NCBI GenBank assembly: GCA_001275005.1
Contig: JWZX01003183.1
Span: 1-16,877, forward strand
DNA length: 16,877 nucleotides
From: Chrysochromulina tobinii
Lineage: Eukaryota > Haptophyta > Prymnesiales > Chrysochromulinaceae
Direction of reading: 5' to 3'
The position numbers and the translations under genes were made by a program. Position 1 is the stretch's first letter; each line of letters starts with the position of its first letter. The notes below the pieces were generated by a model. The model saw nothing but the letters and a program-made list of their open reading frames with translations, searched no databases and was not told the DNA's origin. This document shows positions 1-8,293 of the stretch, one piece after another.

Positions 1-561
1 GGCGGCGGCGGCAGCGGCGGCGCGCCTCCGTCGCCCCTGGTGCCCAATCCGTACCCTCGCGGCCCCTCACCCTCCTCCATCCGTCCGTTTGGCAACGGTA
101 CCGTGCCGCAAGCGGTCAGCGTGTGCTTTCGGCCGGCGCGTCCGCATACCGGTCCGCCAATGGATCTGCCCGACGAGATCACCTTCTTCCTGCGCACTCG
201 GAACGCGAGCGGCCGTTATCCCTTCCCACCCGGCGTTGATGAGAGCCGCGTGCTTCACACCGCTCGGATCGCCTCATCGGACCAGATCCGGTCTGTTCCG
301 ATGCGGCTACACGCCACGGAGCCACGCGCGACCGTTACACTCGAGCCCTCGGCCATCATAGGCCTCGAGCACGCTGCGTCGCTCTACCCTCTGCCTACGC
401 TTTACGTGAGCGTGCCCTCTGGATGGTCTACCCAGCGCGGCGCGATGCTCAACCCGACACTCGAGCCCACAGAGCAGGTCTTTCACTTACTCGAGGGCGG
501 CCGAGCGCGCGCCGAGGCGGCGCGCGTCATCGTGCCGTTGCGTGTGAAGCAGCTGGTGTGA
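1..561 (+). CDS. 3' end of an unrecognised protein gene (5' end outside window)
   Basis: The frame starting at base 1 is open to a TGA at 559-561, giving about 186 residues. There is no ATG near the left edge (the first possible bacterial-type start is only a GTG at 40), so this is most simply the last part of a longer gene. It begins with a Gly/Ser/Pro-rich stretch and continues into a mixed-composition region around residues 55-170. I recognise no domain. The last codons lie in the first copy of a 14-bp tandem repeat, so the present stop may result from repeat expansion. It could also be a chance open frame in GC-rich DNA; the even composition of the middle part is the only argument for coding. 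Confidence 0.4.
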   Translation, partial: GGGGSGGAPPSPLVPNPYPRGPSPSSIRPFGNGTVPQAVSVCFRPARPHTGPPMDLPDEITFFLRTRNASGRYPFPPGVDESRVLHTARIASSDQIRSVPMRLHATEPRATVTLEPSAIIGLEHAASLYPLPTLYVSVPSGWSTQRGAMLNPTLEPTEQVFHLLEGGRARAEAARVIVPLRVKQLV

Positions 562-630
562 AGCAGCTGGTGTGAAGCAGCTGGTGTGAAGCAGCTGGTG
601 TGAAGCAGCTGGCGTGAAGCAGCTGGTGTG
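547..630. repeat. 14-bp tandem repeat, six copies
   Basis: The unit aagcagctggtgtg starts at 547, 561, 575, 589, 603 and 617, with one substitution (ggcgtg) in the fifth copy. A partial unit follows at 631. Because 14 is not a multiple of three, each copy gained or lost shifts any reading frame crossing it. Confidence 0.96.
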
Positions 631-1202
631 AAGCCTGCACGCGGCTACCACCCCGCCGCCATGCGCGCCGCGCCGCTCGGCTGGAGCTGATCCCTGCCTC
701 CCTGCACGACGACGAGCTGCACCTCAGATTCAATCTCTAATGCAGCTCGTCGTCGATTGAATCAATCAAAGTGATTGTGCACCCCGCGGCGCGGCTGCGC
801 GACTGGCGGACTGCGCATTCCGCATTCAATTCTCAAACAGGTGTACTGTGTAGGGAAAGTTAGAGCGATGGGCCCTTGTAAACATGCTAGCGACCACTCG
901 CGACGGCCGACGTGCCGCGCGAGTCGCGAGCGCTCATTTTACATTTTAAACTTGCGCGGAGCTCCAGACCGCGGAGGATTGGAGTACATGGATCGAGTAG
1001 CCGTCGAAGGCCTCGAAGCTCGAACCTCCACCGCCTCGGCTCGCCAAGAAAAGGGAGGTCAAATGCATGCGGCCCTCCGCCTAAATGAACTCCACAACGC
1101 CAACTCCCGATGTGCGCTGGCTCGCCCCGCGCCGCCTCTATCCTGCAAGGACGCGGACTTTGACGAAGCACACGTGAGGAATTGTGGACCCTTCGAAGAG
1201 AA
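562..1202. other. Intergenic region with no convincing gene
   Basis: This holds most of the 14-bp repeat, the 707-755 inverted repeat and a small 13-nt palindrome (gattga-a-tcaatc) at about 755-767. The short open frames here on both strands show no recognisable protein. The right part should contain the promoter and 5' UTR of the gene starting at 1203, but I see no identifiable core promoter element. Confidence 0.6.
707..755. other. 15-bp perfect inverted repeat (hairpin)
   Basis: Bases 707-721 and 741-755 are exact reverse complements (core gacgacgagctgca / tgcagctcgtcgtc). The 19-nt loop itself contains a small palindrome, agatt-c-aatct. It could form a stem-loop in RNA downstream of the first gene, or be a remnant of a mobile element end. 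Nothing else supports either reading. Confidence 0.7.
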
Positions 1203-1919
1203 ATGCGCATCTTCCTTGGTCCTTCTGCGCAGCTCTTGCTGCTGACGCACGCCGGCTTTAAACCATATATGTGCACTGGCTCAGACCCCGCCGACCTGTT
1301 GACCCGCAAGAAAGCCGGCGATGCGGTCAATCTCGGCGGCGCAGGCAGCGCGGGCATCTCAGCACTGGAGGCGATGCAGGCGGAGCAAACCAAGCGATTG
1401 GAGTTGCTCGGCGCGTCGAGCTCGCCTCCGCCTCCGCCGGCGGCGCCCGCGATGCGCCTCAGCACCTTTTCGGTATCTGACAGCGCGGCCGGCCGAGCGG
1501 AGGCCGACGAGCTGCTGCGGCGCATGCTGATGAAGGATAAGGGTGAGCTCGAGGAGCCGAACGCCGACTTGATCGCGCGTGCACAGCGCGGCTCCAAGCA
1601 GTGGCAGGACGCCGGCTTGCACGAGCGCGCATACCAGGAACTTCTCGCCGTCGAGAAGTACGTTTCTTACTCGTCGGCCTTGGGTGCACGCTTCCACCTG
1701 GGGCTCGCCGACGCGGCGCAGGCCAGCGGCCGAGAGGCCGAGGCGAAGCGGCTGCGACAGCGGGTGATGGCGGACGCGCAGAGCAGCTCGCTTCGCTGGC
1801 AGGCAGAGCAGGCGCTGAGCAAGATGAGCAGCACCACCAGCGGCAAAACCTCGACCTCGTCCTCGTCCTCGAACCCAGAATTGAATAGCTTGTTTCGCAT
1901 GCCCAGCCAGTGGGATTGA
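1203..1919 (+). CDS. Small TPR-like protein with a putative plastid leader
   Basis: Single-exon model of 238 residues from the ATG at 1203; the frame extends upstream only to non-ATG codons. The N-terminus has a hydrophobic segment (residues about 3-16, GPSAQLLLLTHA) followed by GFKP, which resembles a signal peptide plus the Phe-containing motif of complex-plastid leaders. After a Pro-rich spacer (about 74-82), residues about 98-205 are helical and Ala/Glu/Arg-rich. The stretch GLHERAYQELLAVEKY followed by GLADAAQASGREAEAKRL has the small/large residue spacing of TPR-like helical hairpins. The C-terminus is Ser/Thr-rich. I do not recognise a named family. A likely role is a plastid scaffold or assembly factor, but that rests only on leader and fold type. 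Confidence 0.6.
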   Translation: MRIFLGPSAQLLLLTHAGFKPYMCTGSDPADLLTRKKAGDAVNLGGAGSAGISALEAMQAEQTKRLELLGASSSPPPPPAAPAMRLSTFSVSDSAAGRAEADELLRRMLMKDKGELEEPNADLIARAQRGSKQWQDAGLHERAYQELLAVEKYVSYSSALGARFHLGLADAAQASGREAEAKRLRQRVMADAQSSSLRWQAEQALSKMSSTTSGKTSTSSSSSNPELNSLFRMPSQWD

Positions 1920-2226
1920 GAGAAGCACAAGTAGTAGAGCTGCAGTCTGTTTGTCATCTGATTTGTCATCAGACACACCGTAGTACAATGCGGGGTCAGC
2001 AAAAGTCAGCAATTGGGAATACCCTGGGTACAGGTCGAGATACTACCGCAAGCTCCGGCTCACAGCCGTTTCACACAGAGATGGCCTCGTCGGTGGCGAG
2101 TAGCGAGCCGAGTCGCCCGCGACAGCGCCATTGGCCTCACGAGGCTCGTGATTGTCTAGGATTGCGTCGGGGCTTCCAAATCCAACGTTTCGTCAGATTT
2201 GATCACGTCTTGTGCTTGCCTTCGAA
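1920..2226 (+). other. Intergenic region upstream of the MATE gene
   Basis: About 300 bases between two same-strand genes. A 12-bp direct repeat (tttgtcatc with t/a then ga) occurs near 1957-1982. Nothing else stands out. The MATE promoter and 5' UTR should lie here, but no clear core element is visible. Confidence 0.5.
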
Positions 2227-4138
2227 ATGCTGTACTGTGGTTTGTTTTTGCTCGTCTCCTTGCAGCCGACCGTTTGCTTCCGGTGTACACACGCGCCTCG
2301 GTTTTTGAATGTCATCTCGAGGCCTCGAGCGATCGTTTCCATGGCGGCGGAGCGCGGTACCTCCGCGGCCGATGAGAAGCGGCCTGCCCCGAAGCTGCCG
2401 ACACCAGCAGAGCTGACCAAGTTTTATGTGCCGTGCCTTGCGCTGTGGATGAGCGGCCCGCTTTTGTCTCTCGTGGACACCTCAGCCATCGGCCTCTCCG
2501 CTGCGGCCGGCCAAGGTGCCACACAGCTCGCGGCTCTCGGCCCAGCGACGACGTTTTGTGACGGCTCATCATACCTCTTTGCCTTCCTGAATGTGGCGAC
2601 AACTAACCTGTACGCGAGCGCGCGCGCCGCCGAGCTGGCCGGTGGCGGTGCGGCCGGTGGCGTTGCACCCTCTGCAGTTGTGCAGCGCGCCGCCAAGGTG
2701 GCTAGCGTGTGCGGCTTGGCGGCGCTCGCCATCGTGTGTATCTTCGGGCGGACGCTGCTCGCTCTCTACGTTGGGCATGCGGCCGCGGCGAATGCGGCGC
2801 TTCTCGGGCCGGCAACGGCGTATGTGACCATCCGAGCCCTCTCGCTGCCCGCCGCGCTCGTCGGCGGCGTCCTGCAGGCCGCTCTGCTCGGAGCCCAGGA
2901 CTCTGCGGCGGCGCTCGTCGCGACAAGCGTAGCGACGGGCGTCAATGTAGTGGGCGATCTGCTACTCGTGACGTGGCTCAAGCTTGGGCTGAGCGGCGCG
3001 GCGTGGGCGACGGCGGCCGCGCAATGGGCGGCGACCCTCGTGCTTGTGCGCACCGCCAACCGACAGCTGCTCGGGTCCACTGGGCTCCAACTACTGCCCA
3101 GTATGCGACGTGTGACCCGCTCGGCGCACAGCTCGGCGGCTTCCGCCTCACCGGTGGCGGAGGCAGCGGCGGAGGAGGCGGCAGTGCCCAAGGCGGCGCT
3201 GCTTGGCAACCGTGCATTTCTCAAGTTCGCGGCGCCCGTGCTCGTCCTTGTCCTTGGGAAGATGGCCGCGTTTGGCTTCATGACCCACGCGGCTGCAAGC
3301 CTAGGCGCCGTCCCACTCGCCGCACATCAGATCGCACTCACCCTCTACTTCTTCTTCCTCCCCCTGTTTGAAGTTCTGTCCCAAACCGCGCAGGTGCGTA
3401 CCGCTGATGGCCGCCGATGGCCGCTGATGACCACTGATGACCACTGATGACCACTGATGACCACTGATCCCTAACCGCGCAGGTGCGCACCGCTGATGGC
3501 CGCTGATGGCCGCTGATGGCCGCTGAGCACAGCCGATTGCCGCGCATGCCACTGGTTGCCTCTCATTGCCTCTGATCGCCTCTCATGGCCACTGATGGCC
3601 TCTGATGCTCTCTTCCCAACCCGTCATGCCAACCGCACAGTCCTTTCTTCCGCGCTACGCCTCGCCGCCTGCCGGCTCCGATGAGGCCGAATGGCGCGCG
3701 GCGAGCGATGGCCTCGCAGCTACCCTGCTGCGCTACGCTACCGCCCTCGCGGCCGTCAGTGCCGTCGCGATCGGCCTCATTGCTACCAGTGGGACCGCGC
3801 TCATCACGAATGACGAAACCCTTCGCGCCGCCGTGAGGCCGCTCGCCGCCCCTCTCGCCGCGTCGGTGCTGCTCACCGGGTTCGTGGGAGCCTCGGAGGG
3901 CGTGCTTCTCGCGAGGCGGGAGATCCCGTTTCTTGCGTCCGTGTACCTCGCAACGTCTGTGCTGCTCCCGCCGGTGCTGCTGGCGGTCAAGCGGCGCGGC
4001 GGACCCGTGGTCCTCGTGTGGACGGCGTTCGGCGTCTACCAGGGCTTTCGCGCCGCGCTCTTCACAGCGCGCATCTGGGGGCCGCGGCTGCTCCGGAAGA
4101 CGAAAGAGGAAGAGGAAGAGAAAACTAAGGCATCCTGA
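2227..4138 (+). CDS. MATE-family efflux transporter, probably plastid envelope
   Basis: Two exons (2227-3393, 3641-4138; phase-0 intron) encode 554 residues, the usual size for plastid MATE proteins. The start is the ATG at 2227; the open frame upstream begins only with GTG. Residues 1-18 form a hydrophobic leader ending TVCF, followed by a basic stretch, consistent with a bipartite plastid leader; an alternative start is the Met at 2341. MATE hallmarks are LSLVDTSAIG (residues 80-89), LAALGP (101-106), the ATTNLYA segment (124-130), and VLSQTAQ joined across the splice to SFLPRY, matching the family's conserved SQTAQxFLP. Many Ala/Leu-rich membrane segments follow. The family exports organic substrates using cation gradients, and the plant plastid relatives include EDS5. 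Substrate here is unknown. The C-terminus is a charged Glu/Lys tail. Confidence 0.92.
3394..3640 (+). other. MATE gene intron (247 nt, GTGCGT...CACAG)
   Basis: The donor follows the codons for SQTAQ (cag|gtgcgta) and the acceptor is aaccgcacag|tcc. Splicing restores the conserved SQTAQSFLPRY in phase 0. The frame reaches a stop 18 codons into the intron if it is retained. Confidence 0.9.
3403..3610 (+). repeat. Degenerate 10-bp minisatellite filling the MATE intron
   Basis: Units of the type ctgatggccg and ctgatgacca recur throughout, including four consecutive tgatgaccac copies, and decay rightwards to cctctgatcg and cctctcatgg. In the middle (about 3474-3500) a near-copy of the exon 1 junction occurs: aaccgcgcaggtgcgcaccgctgatgg versus the true aaaccgcgcaggtgcgtaccgctgatgg. 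Confidence 0.92.
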
Positions 4139-4429
4139 CCTGCGCGCTGCGGGTAACATACAGTAGATGGAAACACGCTTTGCTATATAATCCGGATAAT
4201 GCATATACTCAACACCGACACTTCCGTACGGTAAACAAGATGCGAGACGCAACTGGTCTTCATCCGCTTGTACACACGTTACGTTACTCTTTATCCTCTT
4301 CGACACCTCTTGTACCCCAATCCCTTGCGCGCCTTGGTCCCGGCCCATAGTTTATTTGCAATGCTCGCGGTTATCCAGGGGTCTGGGCCACAGTGCACAG
4401 AGCCGCGTCAGTCACATCGGCCATCATCA
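4139..4429. other. Convergent 3' intergenic region (MATE / kinase)
   Basis: This lies between two gene ends facing each other. It is richer in A/T than its surroundings and contains tatataa at 4184-4190. In a convergent setting this is more likely 3' UTR or polyadenylation-associated sequence than a promoter. Confidence 0.5.
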
Positions 4430-6443
4430 TCAGGCGCCCATTTCCGCCGTCTCTGCCGGCTGCCGGCTGCCGGCTGACGCAGACGGTTCCACAGCTGACG
4501 CAGACGGTTCCACAGCTGACGCAGACGGTCCCGCCGCGTCCTGCGCTCGCGCGACGGGCATGCCAAGGGGCGCACTCGACGCCTGGGCCGCCCCTGACGC
4601 GACCGAGATTTGGAAGCCCGCTTTGGCGCCGCCGCTGCCCGCCCGCGTCACAGCGCCAGGCGCGCCGGGCGGGGGCGCGCTGACGTGGGCAAGAGCATCT
4701 TGGCGCAGCTGCTCTTGGCGGCGCGGCGACGGGGCGAGGAAGAGGGCGCGGCGCGGCGAGGCGAGCGGCGCGCCATTCTGGGAGGAGCTCGATGAGGAGC
4801 GCTGCAAGGCGCTGGCGTGGGCGCTCGAAACGGCGCCCGCGGTGCCAGAGGGCCCTCGCGGGGTCGCACCCATGCCGCGGGAGGTGTGCTTGATCTCCTC
4901 CTCCTCCTGCCGATCGGTGTCGTTGCGCTCCTTGAGCTTGCGTGCGGAGCGGAGAGCCTCCGGCAACGCGGGCGCGTTCGGCGCGCGGTCGGTGAGGGGG
5001 AGTGCCGTGGTGAGCGCCGGGGTCGTCGGTGGCTTCTCGCGCGCAGCGAGGCGCTCTGTTCGTTGGGACTCGAGGGCGGCGCGCTCGGCATCGCGCTTTC
5101 GTGTCGCGGCATCGACGAGCAGGGGAGCTGGGAGGCTCTCGTCCTGCTCGCTCGGCGGCGCCGGCATCCCAAGCTTGAGCTCCCAAAACTGCCTGAGAGC
5201 ACGAGGGGTGGAGGGAGAGGGCGGAGGGAGAGGGAGGAGGGAGAGGGAGGAGGGAGAGGGCGAGAGGCGAACGAGGACTGGTGAGCACCAGAATGGACAC
5301 TGGGCGCCGGGGCAAGAGGGGGGGCACGAGGGGAGGGGCAAGAGGCGGGGGAGTCAGGGGGCACGCGTGCCGCACGCACTGATCCTGTACATGTGCTGGC
5401 CCTCGGCGCATGCTAACGGTCAGCTTTCCCATCCATCGACTGACAGCGGCGCGGCGCTTCTGTGAGCTGACGGTGGAGAGGCCGGCCACGCGCCGCTTGA
5501 GCGACGCAAAGGCTGCGAGGCTCGAGCCGATCACCACGCTCTTATTGTCATCTGGACGTGGCGCGAACCACGCGTGCTGGAGTCCGTGCATCGCGCTGAG
5601 CCGCGTCGTCGTCTCGACTTGCATGCAACTGAGCACAAAGTCCTTGGCGGAGGCGGCCTCGGGGCTACTGCTCCAGAAGGGCTGCTTGAAGTTGGGCGGC
5701 GTGTCGCGCACGTGCGCATACAAGTCGCCTTCCCCCGGGAGATCGTGCGGAAGCTCGCCCACTAGGAGGACATACGCGGTCACACCGACGGACCACATGT
5801 CGCATGCCTTCGTGTACGGCTGGCCAACGTCGTCGAGCCAGGCGAGGACCTCGGGGGCGGCGTACTCGGGCGAGCCGGCCAGCTCGGTCAGACCCTCCGC
5901 CGTCTCTAACGCCGCGTACCCGAAGTCGATGACCACCAGCCTACACTTGGAGGGGTCGCCGATGTCGCTCACCATCAAGTTCTCGGGCTTCACGTCGCGG
6001 TGCACGACGTTATGGCGGTGCAACGAGCTGAGGGCGCTGATCAGCTGGGCGATGAGCCGGCGCGCGCTCGGCTCCGAGAGGCTGCCGCCCTCGAGCAGCT
6101 CGAACAACTCGCAGCCGCGCACCTGGTCCATGACCACGTAGAGCATGTCCTCGCCCACCTGCACCACCTCGTGCAGCTTGGGCACGTGCTTCGACGAGGC
6201 AGCGTACGCGCGGCGCAGCGCGGTCGTCTCCTGGACGAGGGCGTCCACTGCCTCCTCGTCCTCCTCGAGCGTGGCCATGTCCATCTCCTTGAGCGCAACG
6301 TGCATGCGCCCTTTGGTTGCCGAGTACACCTTCGAGAAGCGGCCCTCTCCGAGCATCTCGCCGAGCTCGTAGCGCTCGGCGATGTCGCCGACCTTGCGAT
6401 CGATGACCTTGGCCTCGTCCAGCCTCGCGCTCAGCGCGACCAT
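4430..6443 (-). CDS. CAMK-like serine/threonine protein kinase with long disordered tail
   Basis: Exons 6443-5380 and 5192-4430 (phase 2) give 608 residues. The catalytic domain spans residues about 25-293: Gly-rich loop GEGRFSKVY (32-40), VALK lysine K52, candidate alpha-C Glu72, catalytic HRDVKPEN (148-155, Asp150), DFG (173-175), SPEYAAPE (191-198) and DMWSVG (215-220). All key residues are present, so it should be active. The DMWSVGVTAYVLLVGELP segment resembles CaMK/CDPK kinases. A basic segment at 310-350 (AAFASLKRRV...) lies where these kinases carry a regulatory or calmodulin-binding helix, but no EF-hands follow. Residues 356-608 are low-complexity, Ser/Ala/Pro/Glu-rich and probably disordered. 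The ATG sits in a good Kozak context (gccATGg), but the protein may extend upstream (see the 6460-6579 entry). Substrates unknown. Confidence 0.88.
4473..4532 (-). repeat. 21-bp coding minisatellite, three copies
   Basis: Three copies of a unit close to cagctgacgcagacggttcca encode the SASAVEP repeats at the kinase C-terminus. The length is a multiple of three, so copy changes keep the frame. Just to its left, 4454-4475 is three copies of the 7-mer tgccggc. Confidence 0.9.
5193..5379 (-). other. Kinase gene intron (187 nt, GTGCGT...CTCAG), pyrimidine-rich
   Basis: The frame is disrupted here: the kinase frame runs into low-complexity Pro/Leu/Ser, while clearly coding, charged sequence resumes in another frame at QFWELKLG. 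A donor ca|gtgcgtgc and acceptor tctcag|gcagttttgg join them in phase 2, giving HVQDQQFWELK. The intron is almost entirely C/T in the sense strand. Confidence 0.75.
5208..5361 (+). repeat. Purine-rich ggaggga repeats and G-runs (on + strand) within the kinase intron
   Basis: From 5208 to about 5268 the + strand is a run of gaggga/ggaggg units. From about 5309 to 5361 there are several runs of four or more G separated by short spacers, which fits the general G-quadruplex pattern. On the transcribed RNA these are C/U-rich and may act as an extended polypyrimidine tract. Confidence 0.8.
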
Positions 6444-6459
6444 GGCACCGAACCCTGCG

Positions 6460-6579
6460 CTGCAGCCGGGCGCGGATCAAGTTTTGGATCCGCAGAGCAT
6501 CCCCCATGAGCCCCTTGGAAAGTAGCAGGCGAGCCAGATTGAAAAACGCGAAGGAGTAGAGGGACGTGGTCTCTTCCAC
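6460..6579 (-). CDS. Possible upstream exon of the kinase, one base out of frame
   Basis: Reading from an acceptor ggcggccag|gtggaagag, this stretch encodes a helical TPR-like segment (VEETTSLYSFAFF..., then LARLLLSKGLMGDALRIQ, ending RARLQ). If base 6459 is skipped, it continues into AGFGAMVALSARLDEAK, which is the kinase N-terminus. A possible intron to its right would use a GC donor (cag|gcaagt, near 6738) and join in phase 0 to a segment ending DYVGALLGAFFAQ. The simplest explanations are a one-base indel in the sequence, or a separate decayed exon with the kinase truly starting at 6443. Confidence 0.35.
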
Positions 6580-6785
6580 CTGGCCGCCACCACACCGTAG
6601 TAAGGTATTAAGAAGAAACTGATATGTTCAGCTGTTGTAACATTTTGGGGGCCAGAATGGTCCGCGTCTCTGACGCCGGTGTTCGCACGCTTGCTCGTGC
6701 TGTAGCTGTAGGACCTGAGTAACTGACTTGACTTGCCTGTGCGAAAAAAGCGCCGAGAAGAGCGCCCACGTAATCCTGCGGGTCG

Positions 6786-6917
6786 GGAAGACGGCGGTGA
6801 GGAAGTGAAGCAAATGAGGCCGCGGCGCCGGGAGGCGCACATGATCGGCAGCAAGTGGTGGCCCACGCGGCAGCTCGACACCGCGTTGCACTGCAGGTTG
6901 GCCATGTGCTGGTGACG
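6786..6917 (-). pseudogene. SDR-like fragment (short-chain dehydrogenase/reductase), apparently broken
   Basis: One frame reads HMANLQCNAVSSCRVGHHLL then a CASRRRGLICFTSSPP segment. This resembles the middle of SDR enzymes, where a conserved Asn-containing helix and LP-x-M lead to a G-x-I-x-F-T-S-S strand with the catalytic Ser. No intact Rossmann glycine motif is found upstream, where a stop (tag) lies about 15 nt before the segment. The expected YxxxK does not follow at normal spacing. It may be a pseudogene remnant, an exon of an unresolved gene, or chance similarity. Confidence 0.25.
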
Positions 6918-6934
6918 AAGCTAGTCGATGACAA

Positions 6935-7657
6935 TTTCTTTTGCCACGTGCTTCAGCGGATACGCGACGCTGCTACCCGACTACCAGCGGCTCGCCGACG
7001 CCGTTGTCATGAGCGCGCATCTCCAGACGCCGCCTACAGTGGTGCTGGTACGTAGTACTTCATAGTCCTAGGTGCGCACCGCTGCCACTGCCGCTTCTGC
7101 CGCCTCTGCCGCCGCTGCCGCCGCTGCCGCTGCTGCCGCCGCTTCGCGACGGTCGAGGCACGAGGTTTTCCATCCTCGTACACTCAACATTTTCCGAAGC
7201 CACAGCCGATACCTTTCGGGGTATAGTGCAGCGCCTGCTCATCGCGCCGCCGATGGCCTCTGCCAACGGATGGTGGCGCCCGGACGCTGAGAACATACTC
7301 TTGCACGTGCACATGTGCACTCAGGCACGCACCGCTCCTGCCGCCCGCGCGGGGCTCACGCGAGCGCACGTGCGCTCCCGGAATGCGCAGGAAAGGGACG
7401 GAAGAGCGAGAGGTCATTCTGTGGCTCTCTACAGACGAACCCACACTCAACACTCATCACTCTCCTCCAACCGCGCGACTTCCTAGATGATAAGGAAATA
7501 GACCAAAGTAAGCTTGTGCATGAGCGGCCGAAATTCAACCATCCAACTGTAAAACACCTAAATCTGAACCGCGCCACGTGGACGCCGTTCGTACATAATA
7601 CGCTGCGGCGGGCACTTTCGCGACAAAGGCGGGAGGAGCGTCGCCGCTAAAGAATTC
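6935..7657. other. Divergent intergenic region (kinase / Ran) with trinucleotide repeat
   Basis: This presumably holds the promoters of both the kinase (leftwards) and Ran (rightwards). It contains an imperfect gcc/gct repeat and several short open frames with no recognisable product. No TATA box or other core element is obvious upstream of Ran. The 160 bases before the Ran ATG are relatively A/T-rich and likely form its 5' UTR. Confidence 0.5.
7081..7145. repeat. Imperfect (GCC/GCT)n trinucleotide repeat
   Basis: A run of gctgcc, gcttct and gccgcc units of about 65 bases. It would encode poly-Ala on one strand and Gly/Ser on the other, but lies outside any supported gene. Confidence 0.85.
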
Positions 7658-8293
7658 ATGGCCGCGCCCGTGTTTAAGCTCGTGCTGGTTGGAGATGGTG
7701 GCGTGGGCAAGACTACCTTCGTGAAGCGGCATCTCACCGGCGAGTTTGAGAAGAAGTACGTGGCGACCCTCGGCGTGGAGGTGCACCCGCTGCAGTTCCA
7801 CACGAACTTCGGCGAGCTGTACTTCAACGTGTGGGACACCGCCGGCCAGGAGAAGTTTGGGGGGCTCCGCGATGGTTACTACATCCAGGGGCAGTGTGCC
7901 ATCATCATGTTCGACGTCACCTCGCGCATCACGTACAAGAACGTGCCCAACTGGCATCGCGACATGGTGCGTGTCTGCGAGAATATCCCGATCGTGCTCG
8001 TGGGCAACAAGGTGGACGTGAAGGAGCGCAAGGTGAAGGCCAAGCAGATTACTTTCCATCGCAAAAAGAACCTGCAGTACTATGACATCTCGGCCAAGTC
8101 CAACTACAACTTCGAGAAGCCATTCTTGTGGCTGGCGCGCAAGCTCGTCGGCAATTCGGAGCTCGCGTTCGTAGCATCCCCCGCGCTCAAGCCGCCCGAG
8201 GTGTCGATTGACCTTGAGACGCAGCGGCAGTACGAAGCCGGGCTTGCCAATGCCGCCAGCGTCCCCTTGCCCGACGAGGACGAAGACCTGTGA
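7658..8293 (+). CDS. RAN: Ran small GTPase (nuclear transport)
   Basis: Complete, intronless, 211 residues, close to the usual Ran length. P-loop GDGGVGKT is at 12-19, followed by effector-loop TLGVEVHP (37-44). [18 protein letters not shown] (59-76) is typical of Ran, and the Gln of TAGQE needed for hydrolysis is present. NKVD is at 117-120 and SAK at 145-147. The protein has no prenylation cysteine and ends in the acidic tail DEDEDL, the Ran hallmark that regulates binding of effectors and RCC1. Ran cycles between nucleus and cytoplasm, with RanGTP releasing cargo from importins and loading exportins; it also acts in spindle and nuclear envelope assembly. The ATG at 7658 gives the standard N-terminus. 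It is the best-conserved gene in the window. Confidence 0.98.
   Translation: MAAPVFKLVLVGDGGVGKTTFVKRHLTGEFEKKYVATLGVEVHPLQFHTNFGELYFNVWDTAGQEKFGGLRDGYYIQGQCAIIMFDVTSRITYKNVPNWHRDMVRVCENIPIVLVGNKVDVKERKVKAKQITFHRKKNLQYYDISAKSNYNFEKPFLWLARKLVGNSELAFVASPALKPPEVSIDLETQRQYEAGLANAASVPLPDEDEDL

Noticed and set aside
2212-2226. A MATE start 15 bases further upstream
   Set aside because: The codon is GTG, which is not a normal eukaryotic start; the ATG at 2227 gives a proper leader.
3403-3610. CRISPR-like regular repeats
   Set aside because: Units are only 10 bp, adjacent with no unique spacers, and lie inside a eukaryotic intron.
4184-4190. TATA-box-like tatataa
   Set aside because: It sits between two convergent gene ends, so a promoter is not expected.
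5410-6141. A 243-codon plus-strand open frame inside the kinase gene
   Set aside because: Antisense of the kinase catalytic domain, whose motifs are unambiguous on the minus strand.
7069-7085. Match of aggtgcgcaccgctg to the internal MATE intron junction, suggesting a mobile introner element
   Set aside because: The shared word is only about 15 bp, partly palindromic and GC-rich; related words occur in ordinary exons (about 3046), so chance is likely.
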